From the NCBI GenBank assembly GCA_021647345.1, contig JAKIUX010000092.1:1-5469 (forward strand): a stretch of 5,469 nt of DNA, in the 5' to 3' direction. Positions 1 to 5,469 of the stretch are shown here, one piece after another (positions within the stretch are counted from its first letter, which is position 1; the number at the start of each line of letters is the position of its first letter). The translations under genes were made by a program, and so were the position numbers. This stretch comes from Hydrogenimonas sp. GTDB taxonomy: Bacteria; Campylobacterota; Campylobacteria; Campylobacterales; Hydrogenimonadaceae. The notes below the pieces were generated by a model. The model made no database searches. It was not told the DNA's origin and saw only the letters and a program-made list of their open reading frames with translations.

Positions 1-1413
1 AAGGAGATGCAGTTTCCAATTTACGGTACCCCCCTACCGCTTGGGATGATCGGCAATAAATTTGATGAGCATGGAATGAAGAGCTATAAGAGCTACTTTC
101 GCTATGTGGAGAAGCGAAAACCTATTAAAATTGGCGATTTTGAAGTGGAGTGGATCCATATGACCCACTCTATCATTGACGCCTCATCTTTGGCTATAAA
201 GACTCCTGCAGGGATAATCATCCATACGGGAGACTTCAAGATAGATCACACTCCAGTTGACGACTACCCTGCCGACCTTCAAAGATTGGCATATTACGGA
301 GAGCAAGGCGTTTTGTGTCTGCTTTCAGACAGTACCAACTCCCACAACCCTGGAATCACAAGAAGCGAAAGAACGGTTGGGCCAACTTTTGACCATCTTT
401 TTGCGAAGGCAAAAGGCAGGGTCATCATGTCTACCTTCTCATCAAATGTGCATAGGGTCTACCAGGCTATAGAGCACGGCATAAAATACAACAGGAAGGT
501 AGCGGTCATAGGAAGGTCGATGGAGAGAAACCTCGAAACGGCACGTCAGCTCGGGTATATAGATATACCTGAAGATATATTCATAGATGCCCATAAGGTT
601 ACCAAATATAATGACTCGGAAGTGCTCATAGTTACCACCGGAAGCCAGGGTGAAACGATGAGCGCACTCTTTAGAATGGCTACCGATGAGAATCGCCATA
701 TTAAAATCAAGCCCTCCGATACGATTATCATATCGGCCAAAGCGATTCCGGGCAACGAAGCGAGCGTCTCACGCATAATGAACCACTTGATAAAGGCGGG
801 TGCAACCGTCGCCTACCAGGACTTTAGCGAGATTCATGTATCGGGTCACGCCGCACAGGAGGAGCAGAAGCTTATGCTCAGGCTCACTCAACCCAAATTC
901 TTCCTTCCGGTACACGGAGAGTACAACCATATAGCACGTCACGCCAAGACAGCCGTAGCATGCGGAGTTGACGAGAGAAACATACTTCTAATGAGCGATG
1001 GCGACCAGGTGGAGTTGACGCCCAAATATCTCAAGAAAGTCAAAACCGTAAAGACGGGCAAAACATATATCGACAATCAAGCAAACACCCAAATAGAGAA
1101 CGACATAGTTCTCGACAGGCAGAAACTTGCTACTGAGGGAATCATAATGGTGGTCGCCCAGATCGACCAGACTACCCACAAACTGGTGGGGCACCCGCGT
1201 GTGAGCAGTTTCGGCCTGGTTGCCGACAAAGATGATAGGCGATTTGCTAAAGAGATAGAGGCCATCATAGAGACATATATGGCCCATCAGAAAGATGCCG
1301 AAAAGCTCGATACCCGAACCATTGAGAACGATATAAGGCAGGCAGTCAGAAAACATGTGCTGAGAAAAATGAAGCGCTACCCCCTTATAGTGCCTACGAT
1401 ATATGTGGTCTGA
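1..1413 (+). CDS. rnj: Ribonuclease J (RNase J), 3' part of gene
   Basis: RNase J is a metallo-beta-lactamase/beta-CASP ribonuclease with 5'-to-3' exonuclease and endonuclease activity in mRNA decay and rRNA maturation. The frame is open from base 1 and reads Lys-Glu before the first Met at 7, matching the family stretch that follows the HxHxDH motif. The true start and that first metal-binding motif therefore lie upstream. Visible here are the THS histidine (166-168), HTGDFK with its metal-binding Asp (223-240), DSTNS (328-342), the beta-CASP STFSSN segment (430-447), TTGSQGE (634-654), HVSGH (835-849) and PVHGEY (904-921). A C-terminal domain follows, ending in PTIYVV. The 470 visible residues fit the rear two thirds of a 600-700 residue family member. 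No internal stop or frameshift is seen. In H. pylori I recall ksgA-rnj-kpsF in this order, so ksgA may lie just upstream (inference). Family assignment is firm. Confidence 0.96.
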   Translation, partial: KEMQFPIYGTPLPLGMIGNKFDEHGMKSYKSYFRYVEKRKPIKIGDFEVEWIHMTHSIIDASSLAIKTPAGIIIHTGDFKIDHTPVDDYPADLQRLAYYGEQGVLCLLSDSTNSHNPGITRSERTVGPTFDHLFAKAKGRVIMSTFSSNVHRVYQAIEHGIKYNRKVAVIGRSMERNLETARQLGYIDIPEDIFIDAHKVTKYNDSEVLIVTTGSQGETMSALFRMATDENRHIKIKPSDTIIISAKAIPGNEASVSRIMNHLIKAGATVAYQDFSEIHVSGHAAQEEQKLMLRLTQPKFFLPVHGEYNHIARHAKTAVACGVDERNILLMSDGDQVELTPKYLKKVKTVKTGKTYIDNQANTQIENDIVLDRQKLATEGIIMVVAQIDQTTHKLVGHPRVSSFGLVADKDDRRFAKEIEAIIETYMAHQKDAEKLDTRTIENDIRQAVRKHVLRKMKRYPLIVPTIYVV

Positions 1414-1417
1414 AAAA

Positions 1418-1430
1418 GAGGTGAAAGAGA
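1418..1430 (+). promoter_or_regulatory. Purine-rich ribosome binding region deciding the kdsD start
   Basis: Between the rnj stop (1411-1413) and ATG 1436 lies an almost all-purine leader. It contains GAGGTG at 1418-1423 and GAAAGAGA at 1423-1430. GAGGTG sits 12 bases from ATG 1436, a rather long spacing, while the second stretch is closer but a weaker match. Either supports starting at 1436 rather than at the in-frame ATG 1403, which has only pyrimidine/AT-mixed sequence before it. A GTG at 1421 is also in frame but has no room for a Shine-Dalgarno. Confidence 0.55.
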
Positions 1431-1435
1431 TAGAG

Positions 1436-2425
1436 ATGCCAACGAAAAAAGAGGGTAAAAATATTGCGGTCGAAGCGGCCAAAGAGGTGCTTCGAACCGA
1501 AGCCAAAACCCTTCTTGACGCCGCGGAGCGAGTAGGCGATGAGTTTGCGGAAGCTGTAGACCTTATATACTCCGTAAAGGGAAAATGTATCGTGACCGGA
1601 GTAGGCAAGTCGGGTCTTGTAGGGGCAAAGATTGCTGCCACGCTGGCGAGTACCGGAACCTCCAGCTTTTTCATCCACCCTACCGAGGCTCTTCATGGAG
1701 ATTTGGGGATGATCGGCCCCGAAGATCTGGTGATAGCCATAAGCTACAGCGGAGAGAGTGAGGAGCTTATAAAGATAGTTCCGCATATCAAGAGGTTCGA
1801 TATTCCGCTAATAGCTATGGCCGGCAGAGGCGACTCTACGCTTGCCCGCTACGGTGATGTATTTATATCTATAGGCGTTGAGAAAGAGGCTTGCCCTCTG
1901 GGGGCGGCGCCTACGTCTTCTACGACTCTTACAATGGCTATGGGGGACGCTCTCGCCGTCGCTTTGATGAAGAGGCGCAACTTCAGAGCCGAAGATTTCG
2001 CATCATTTCATCCGGGCGGCTCACTGGGCAAGAGGCTATTTGTCAAGATAGAGGATTTGATGCGAAGAGAGAACCTTCCCGTTATTTCCGAAGATGCACC
2101 TCTCAAAGAGGCTATAGTAGTTATGAGCGAAGGGAGACTCGGCAACGTTCTTATCGAAGATAGCGACGGCCGTCTCTTGGCAGTTTTGAGTGACGGAGAT
2201 GTGAGGCGCGCGCTTATGGATGAGGAGTTCTCTCTTGAGAGCAAGGCGATCAAGTATGCGAACAGAAACCCAAAAACATGCCAAAATATGAGAATGCTCG
2301 CATCGGAGGCGCTTGAGATGATAGAGAATCATAAAATTCAGATGCTTCCGATAGTTGATGAGAATATGGCGGTAAAAGGTGTTCTGCACCTTCACGATCT
2401 TGTGGAAGCGGGGATCAAAAGATGA
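1436..2425 (+). CDS. kdsD: D-arabinose-5-phosphate isomerase, KpsF/KdsD family
   Basis: KdsD interconverts ribulose-5-phosphate and arabinose-5-phosphate in the cytoplasm, the first step of Kdo synthesis for lipopolysaccharide. The 329-residue product (E. coli KdsD is 328) has an N-terminal SIS sugar-isomerase domain (about 30-200) and two CBS domains (about 205-329). Landmarks are GVGKSG (55-60), HPTEALHGDLGMI (81-93), SYSGES (103-108), EACPLGAAPTSSTT (151-164) and FHPGGSLGK (191-199). K58, E110, E151 and H192 correspond to residues I recall as catalytically important in E. coli KdsD (K59, E111, E152, H193). An in-frame ATG at 1403 would overlap rnj and add 11 residues, but it has no Shine-Dalgarno. 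ATG 1436 follows a purine-rich leader and gives the usual length. The name KpsF is used for the same family in capsule loci. No capsule genes are visible here, so the LPS role is preferred. The 3' end overlaps the next gene by ATGA. Confidence 0.94.
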   Translation: MPTKKEGKNIAVEAAKEVLRTEAKTLLDAAERVGDEFAEAVDLIYSVKGKCIVTGVGKSGLVGAKIAATLASTGTSSFFIHPTEALHGDLGMIGPEDLVIAISYSGESEELIKIVPHIKRFDIPLIAMAGRGDSTLARYGDVFISIGVEKEACPLGAAPTSSTTLTMAMGDALAVALMKRRNFRAEDFASFHPGGSLGKRLFVKIEDLMRRENLPVISEDAPLKEAIVVMSEGRLGNVLIEDSDGRLLAVLSDGDVRRALMDEEFSLESKAIKYANRNPKTCQNMRMLASEALEMIENHKIQMLPIVDENMAVKGVLHLHDLVEAGIKR

Positions 2426-3204
2426 GCGAAGGTGTAAGGCTCAACAAGTTTCTCTCTCACAATACAAAGTACTCCAGGCGTGAAGCGGACAAGCTGATAG
2501 AGGAGGGGAGAGTCCAGGTTAACGGCAAGCAGGTCAAGGAGTTCTCATATCGTGTCAAGCCTGACGATAAGGTGGTTTTAAACGGCAGAGTCGTGAAGCC
2601 CAAGTCTATTCACGAGATGACCGTTGTGGTCTACCATAAGCCAAAAGGGGAGCTTGTTACCAAAAGTGATCCGAGAGGAAGAAAGACCATATATGACTCT
2701 CTCCCCGGCCGATTCTCTCACTTTGTGCCGGTAGGGCGGCTCGACTACGCTAGCGAAGGGCTGCTTCTGCTAACAGACTCGCCCGGAGCGGCCGACATTC
2801 TGATGCGCAGCAATCTTGAAAGGGTCTACAACCTGAAAATAAGAGGCTCCATCACGGCCGCTATGGAGAGGGCGATGCGGGAAGGCTTGAAGATAAGGGG
2901 GAGAAAAGGAGGTCACGAAAAGAGCAGTATAGATGAGATGGAGTTCGCACCCTTCTTCGCCTACCAGATCATAAAAAACGGACCGAACTACTCCAAGATA
3001 AGGGTGGCTATAGGCGAGGGGAAGAATAGAGAGCTTCGCCGCTTCTTCGCCTATTTTGACAGAGAGGTGCTCGACCTGCACCGAGTCAGTTTCGGCGGCA
3101 TAAGTCTCAATAATCTCCCAAAAGGAAAAACCCGCTTTTTGACCCAAAGGGAGTACGACGACCTACACGTATTCATAAAAGCGCATGAAAAGGAGAAAGA
3201 TTGA
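2422..3204 (+). CDS. rluB: RluB/RsuA-family 23S rRNA pseudouridine synthase
   Basis: The product isomerises a uridine to pseudouridine in rRNA. In E. coli the closest subgroup, RluB, modifies 23S U2605. The 260-residue protein starts with an S4 RNA-binding domain (about 4-62, with RLNKFLSHNTKYSRREAD and the GRVQVNG turn). The catalytic domain follows: YHKPKGELVT (71-80), the catalytic loop VGRLDYASEGLL (104-115) with nucleophile Asp108, YNLKIRG (136-142) and GEGKNRELRRFF (198-209). Ser111 sits where many homologues have Thr (GRLDxxT), a conservative change. The start ATG overlaps the kdsD stop as ATGA and is preceded by GGGGA at 2410-2414, which suggests translational coupling. The C-terminus is short and Lys/Glu rich, without the long basic tail of enterobacterial RluB. 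The exact target uridine cannot be read from sequence; RsuA-, RluE- or RluF-like specificity is less likely but possible. Confidence 0.9.
   Translation: MSEGVRLNKFLSHNTKYSRREADKLIEEGRVQVNGKQVKEFSYRVKPDDKVVLNGRVVKPKSIHEMTVVVYHKPKGELVTKSDPRGRKTIYDSLPGRFSHFVPVGRLDYASEGLLLLTDSPGAADILMRSNLERVYNLKIRGSITAAMERAMREGLKIRGRKGGHEKSSIDEMEFAPFFAYQIIKNGPNYSKIRVAIGEGKNRELRRFFAYFDREVLDLHRVSFGGISLNNLPKGKTRFLTQREYDDLHVFIKAHEKEKD
3190..3195 (+). promoter_or_regulatory. Shine-Dalgarno AAGGAG for the yjbQ-family gene
   Basis: AAGGAG ends 8 bases before ATG 3204 and lies inside the final codons of the pseudouridine synthase gene. It favours ATG 3204 over the adjacent in-frame TTG at 3201, which would only add one residue. 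This is the clearest ribosome binding site inside the cluster. Confidence 0.75.
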
Positions 3205-3596
3205 TGGAGCTCAAGATAGAGACGAAGCACAAATCGGAGATGATAGAGTTGACAGATATGGTTCACGAAGCCGTAATAAAAAAGGGCATAAAGAGCGGAA
3301 TAGTTACGGTCTTCGTGCCTCATACTACCGCCAGTATCATCCTTTTTGAAAATATTGATCCACAGCTTAGACGCGACTTTCTCGAAGCGCTGGGGCGTAT
3401 CGCGCCGGCGAATCTCTCTTACCATCACCAGGGCGAAAATGCCGCCGCGCACATCAAATCGGCACTTTGCGGAGCACGAGTTGTGGTTCCTATGGAGAAT
3501 GCCAAGCTTCAGCTTGGTGAGTGGCAGGGGATATTTCTTTGCGAATTTGACGGCCCAAGAACGCGCAGGGTGATTATTCAGGTCGTCAACGGCTAA
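3204..3596 (+). CDS. yjbQ: YjbQ/UPF0047 family protein, possible thiamine-phosphate synthase
   Basis: This is a 130-residue cytoplasmic protein of the YjbQ (UPF0047, TIGR00149) family, which has a compact beta-rich fold. E. coli YjbQ was reported to have weak thiamine-phosphate synthase activity that can substitute for ThiE when over-expressed, hence the common database name 'secondary thiamine-phosphate synthase'. The physiological role is unsettled. Family signatures are PHTTASI (39-45), FENIDPQLRRDF (48-59), YHHQGENAAAHIKSALCG (73-90) with candidate ligand residues His74, His75 and His83, the PMEN/KLQLGEWQGI segment (96-110) and FLCEFDGPRTRRV (111-123). Length is typical, so the gene is complete. 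Its ATG overlaps the preceding stop codon by one base (TGATG), and rarA begins 4 bp after its stop. No thiamine biosynthesis gene or TPP riboswitch is visible nearby, so context does not support a dedicated thiamine role. Family assignment is firm, function tentative. Confidence 0.88.
   Translation: MELKIETKHKSEMIELTDMVHEAVIKKGIKSGIVTVFVPHTTASIILFENIDPQLRRDFLEALGRIAPANLSYHHQGENAAAHIKSALCGARVVVPMENAKLQLGEWQGIFLCEFDGPRTRRVIIQVVNG
3501..3518 (+). repeat. Short intragenic inverted repeat in the yjbQ-family gene
   Basis: CCAAGC (3502-3507) and GCTTGG (3512-3517) are perfect inverted copies flanking TTCA, and the pair G3501/T3518 can extend the stem by a wobble. The bases encode the conserved N-A-K-L-Q-L-G segment of the family, and no T-run follows. 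It can form a tight hairpin in mRNA but is not a terminator. It may simply reflect coding constraint. Confidence 0.5.
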
Positions 3597-3600
3597 AGCT

Positions 3601-4794
3601 ATGAGAAAAAACCTGGCTCTGCTTTATAGACCCAAAAGCCTCGATGAGTTCATAGGCCAGGAACACCTTCTTTCCAAAGAGGCGCCGCTAAGAAAGCTTA
3701 TAGAGAACGAGACTCTTCAGCACTCATTTTTCTACGGACCTCCCGGTACCGGCAAAACCTCATTGGCTCGAATAATCGCCGAAAAGCTCGATAGACCCTT
3801 TTTCGACCTGAACGCTACGACACTTAAGGTAGATGAGATTCGCTCTATATTCAAAGAGTATAGGCAGGCGCTGGTGAAACCGCTTCTTTTCATAGATGAG
3901 GTGCATAGACTAAGCAAGAGCCAGCAGGAGGTGCTTCTGCCCTTCATGGAGCGATATGACGGACTCGTCATAGGCGCTTCAACAGAGAACCCGTACTTCT
4001 CGCTTACCGCGGCAATGAGGTCGAGATCTCTACTTTTTGAGTTTAAAGCCTTGGAGCCGAAACATCTTGAAGCTATGCTCTATAGAGTATGCGAAATAGA
4101 GGCAATAGATATAGATGAAAGTGCACGAAGATACCTTATAGACTCAAGCTGCGGAGATATTAGAGCTATGCTGAATCTTCTTGAGGCTGCCGCGTCCGCG
4201 AACGAAAGGATCGATGCAGAGCTTTTAAAATCTCTTAGGCCGAACGCTCTTCACGACGGCTCTGCAAGTTCCGATACCCACTACAACCTTATAAGCGCTA
4301 TGATAAAGAGCATGAGGGGTTCCGATGTTGATGCGGCTCTATACTGGATGGCCCGTCTAATAGCGGGGGGTGAGCCTCCGGAGTTCATAGCCAGAAGAAT
4401 GGTGATATTTGCCAGCGAAGATATAGGCAATGCCAACCCTAACGCACTCGGTATCGCCGTCGATGCCATGAATGCCGTAAGTCGCATCGGCTATCCTGAA
4501 GCGCGTATTATACTTGCGCAAGCGCTTGTATATCTTAGCTCCTCTCCAAAATCGAACTCCTCCTATGCAGCCGTAAATAGAGCCATCAAGAGTGTAGAGA
4601 ACGGAGATATGCAGAGTGTTCCGAAGCATCTAACCTCTCCTCGCCATGAAGGGTATCTGTACCCACACGATTTTGGAGGGTGGGTAGAGCAGAGCTATAT
4701 GCAAAAACCTATGAAGTTTTATGAATCGAAAGGTGTAGGCTTTGAAAAGATACTTGATGAGTGGCTTAAGAAGATAAAGGGCGCAAAAGGGTAG
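3601..4794 (+). CDS. rarA: Replication-associated recombination protein A (RarA/MgsA), AAA+ ATPase
   Basis: RarA is the bacterial relative of eukaryotic WRNIP1/Mgs1, a homotetrameric DNA-dependent AAA+ ATPase acting at stalled replication forks and DNA ends with SSB and RecA. The 397-residue product shows RPKSLDEFIGQEHLL (10-24), Walker A GPPGTGKTS (46-54), Walker B LLFIDEVHR (95-103), sensor-1 GASTENPYFS (125-134), a candidate arginine finger in MRSRS (139-143) and sensor-2 GDIRAMLNLLE (185-195). The C-terminal MgsA domain has YNLISAMIKSMRGSDVDAALYWMARLIAGGE (228-258), IFASEDIGNANP (269-280), YLSSSPKSNSSY (311-322) and VPKHL (340-344). It is about 50 residues shorter than E. coli RarA (447), with a shorter N-terminus and C-terminal tail. 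Reading back from ATG 3601 there is no other start codon before an in-frame stop at 3571-3573, so this start is forced. No Shine-Dalgarno precedes it. The gene begins 4 bp after the yjbQ stop, suggesting coupled re-initiation. Confidence 0.95.
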   Translation: MRKNLALLYRPKSLDEFIGQEHLLSKEAPLRKLIENETLQHSFFYGPPGTGKTSLARIIAEKLDRPFFDLNATTLKVDEIRSIFKEYRQALVKPLLFIDEVHRLSKSQQEVLLPFMERYDGLVIGASTENPYFSLTAAMRSRSLLFEFKALEPKHLEAMLYRVCEIEAIDIDESARRYLIDSSCGDIRAMLNLLEAAASANERIDAELLKSLRPNALHDGSASSDTHYNLISAMIKSMRGSDVDAALYWMARLIAGGEPPEFIARRMVIFASEDIGNANPNALGIAVDAMNAVSRIGYPEARIILAQALVYLSSSPKSNSSYAAVNRAIKSVENGDMQSVPKHLTSPRHEGYLYPHDFGGWVEQSYMQKPMKFYESKGVGFEKILDEWLKKIKGAKG

Positions 4795-4833
4795 AATCTA
4801 TTTAAAATTATAACTATTAAAGCAATAGACCGA

Positions 4834-4839
4834 TATAAT
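4834..4839 (+). promoter_or_regulatory. Probable -10 box (TATAAT) of the outer-membrane protein gene
   Basis: A perfect TATAAT lies 31 bases upstream of ATG 4871 in an AT-rich 76-bp spacer (4795-4870). No TTGACA-like hexamer stands 16-18 bp upstream. Instead there are A/T-rich stretches (4800-4820), as is usual for the vegetative sigma factor of Campylobacterota, which relies little on a -35 box. Transcription would start near 4846 and give a leader of about 25 nt. No clear stem-loop plus T-run terminates rarA in this spacer. Confidence 0.6.
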
Positions 4840-4857
4840 CGAACATAAACAAACCGT

Positions 4858-4864
4858 AAAAGGA
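4858..4864 (+). promoter_or_regulatory. Shine-Dalgarno (AAAAGGA) for the outer-membrane protein gene
   Basis: AAAAGGA ends 6 bases before ATG 4871, an optimal spacing. Together with the signal peptide that follows, it fixes the start of the last gene. Confidence 0.7.
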
Positions 4865-4870
4865 ACCAAG

Positions 4871-5469
4871 ATGCGAATAAACATTTTGACCCCGATTGTT
4901 GCAGCTTTTTTAGCCATATCGTCATATGCCGGAGATTTTAGCTATTCACCGTTTGCAAGCGTAGAAGTCGGCACCTCAAAAGCTAGTTTTAAAGATGGAA
5001 CACTCAGCGCTCTCGATTACTCTTCGCAGCTATCTGCAGGCATTAAAGTTGGCATTAGAGATAGCAAAAGCAGAGTATACGCCGCACTCCACTACTATAA
5101 AAGCGATGCAGACTATAAGATAGACGCAAATAACTACATCGACTCAAAGAGTGACAGATACGATCTTTTAGCATGTATGGAAGGGTTGTCAGAACCCTTT
5201 ATGTTAACAAAGTCTCTAAGCAGTATATTTTTTATTGGAGGCCATTTTGGCGGAGCAGCGGCCACGTATGACAATACAGTTGTTGTAGGCGGCAGCGGAG
5301 TTAGCAAGAGTGATACGGAGTTTGGTTTAGCATATGGAGCGCAGGGCGGGCTAATTTTGGAGTTTGCAAATAGGGTAGGGCTGGAGTTTGGATATAGATA
5401 TACTATGACAACAGTTAAAATAGAGGAGTCTGAGCTTGAATATTACCATACTGTATATGGTGCCCTAAA
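4871..5469 (+). CDS. Outer-membrane beta-barrel (porin-family) protein, 3' end missing
   Basis: An open frame runs from ATG 4871 past the window end (199 codons visible, no stop). Residues 1-20 form a classical Sec signal peptide: a short N-terminus with Arg2, a hydrophobic core (LTPIVAAFLAIS) and a likely SPase I site after Ser-Tyr-Ala20. The mature part looks like a small outer-membrane beta-barrel. It has alternating polar/hydrophobic strands separated by Asp/Ser/Lys-rich loops, for example 26-34, 51-62, 67-78, 115-128, 149-163 and 168-180. Gly/Tyr/aromatic strand pairs such as FGLAYGAQGGLILEF and VGLEFGYRYTMTT are typical of OMP_b-brl/OmpW-like families. Eight or more strands are plausible, but the C-terminal strand and its terminal aromatic residue lie outside. 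Cys102 is not in a lipobox, so it is not a lipoprotein. Codon use looks more A/T rich than the upstream cluster. It has its own promoter and ribosome binding site. The transported substrate or partner cannot be inferred. Confidence 0.8.
   Translation, partial: MRINILTPIVAAFLAISSYAGDFSYSPFASVEVGTSKASFKDGTLSALDYSSQLSAGIKVGIRDSKSRVYAALHYYKSDADYKIDANNYIDSKSDRYDLLACMEGLSEPFMLTKSLSSIFFIGGHFGGAAATYDNTVVVGGSGVSKSDTEFGLAYGAQGGLILEFANRVGLEFGYRYTMTTVKIEESELEYYHTVYGAL
5181..5199 (+). repeat. Perfect 7-bp inverted repeat inside the outer-membrane protein gene
   Basis: AAGGGTT (5181-5187) and AACCCTT (5193-5199) are perfect reverse complements around a 5-base loop GTCAG, and G5180/T5200 can add a wobble pair. 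It lies inside codons for E-G-L-S-E-P-F at a predicted loop between beta-strands. The following bases (TATGTTAAC) are not a proper T-run, so it is a weak terminator candidate at best. It could form an mRNA hairpin or be chance. Confidence 0.5.

Noticed and set aside
1..9. AAGGAG directly before ATG at 7, looking like a ribosome binding site and gene start
   Set aside because: There is no spacing between AAGGAG and ATG, and in frame the bases encode Lys-Glu-Met, which continues the conserved RNase J sequence. The metal-binding motif must lie upstream, so this is the interior of a gene cut by the window edge.
1403..1435. Longer kdsD form starting at ATG 1403 and overlapping rnj by 11 bp
   Set aside because: There is no Shine-Dalgarno upstream of 1403, the extra 11 residues are charged and not family-like, and ATG 1436 gives the expected length with aligned catalytic residues.
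988..1674. Long minus-strand open frame of 228 codons across the rnj/kdsD junction
   Set aside because: It lies opposite two confidently identified genes, spans their boundary and has no recognisable motif. It is best explained as an antisense shadow.
2952..3053. Twelve-base direct repeat CTTCTTCGCCTA at 2952-2963 and 3042-3053 in the pseudouridine synthase gene
   Set aside because: Both copies encode Phe-Phe-Ala-Tyr in ordinary protein sequence. The second belongs to the conserved ELRRFF motif region, and there is no further repeat unit, so coincidence is likely.
4795..4833. Possible rho-independent terminator after rarA
   Set aside because: Only weak A/T pairing (TTTAA/TTAAA) is present, with no G/C-rich stem and no T-run, so a terminator is not supported.
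1..5469. Defence, mobile-element, CRISPR or toxin-antitoxin system
   Set aside because: Every long plus-strand frame is a recognised housekeeping family or a beta-barrel protein. I saw no transposase, integrase, repeat-spacer array, attachment site or tRNA.

Overview
The window looks like chromosomal DNA from a Campylobacterota (epsilonproteobacterial) Gram-negative bacterium, probably a free-living relative of Sulfurimonas, Sulfurovum or Nitratiruptor. The basis is the RNase J followed by a KdsD/KpsF-type isomerase (an order I also recall from Helicobacter pylori), heavy use of ATA and AGA/AGG codons, tightly overlapping genes, and an AT-rich promoter with a good -10 box but no -35 box. This assignment is inferred from protein character and gene order. 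No rRNA or marker-gene search was possible.

Layout: positions 1-4794 are one compact plus-strand gene cluster. It holds the 3' part of rnj (RNase J, 1-1413, 5' end outside the window), kdsD/kpsF (arabinose-5-phosphate isomerase, 1436-2425), a RluB-type 23S rRNA pseudouridine synthase (2422-3204), a YjbQ/UPF0047 protein (3204-3596) and rarA/mgsA (AAA+ ATPase, 3601-4794). Junctions are a 22-bp gap, an ATGA overlap, a TGATG overlap and a 4-bp gap, so the five genes are very likely co-transcribed and partly translationally coupled. A 76-bp AT-rich spacer (4795-4870) carries a perfect TATAAT and a Shine-Dalgarno sequence. It leads into a sixth gene (4871 to beyond the window end) for a signal-peptide-bearing outer-membrane beta-barrel protein. 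I see no convincing rho-independent terminator in the spacer, so some read-through from the cluster is possible.

Functionally the cluster mixes RNA metabolism (RNase J decay/processing and rRNA pseudouridylation), the first step of Kdo synthesis for lipopolysaccharide (KdsD), a probable thiamine-phosphate or otherwise poorly defined enzyme (YjbQ), and replication-fork maintenance (RarA). These are housekeeping families with intact motifs. I found no mobile element, CRISPR array, tRNA/rRNA gene or minus-strand gene, and no convincing sign of an undescribed system. The least characterised item is the truncated beta-barrel gene at the right edge, which also contains a perfect short intragenic hairpin.
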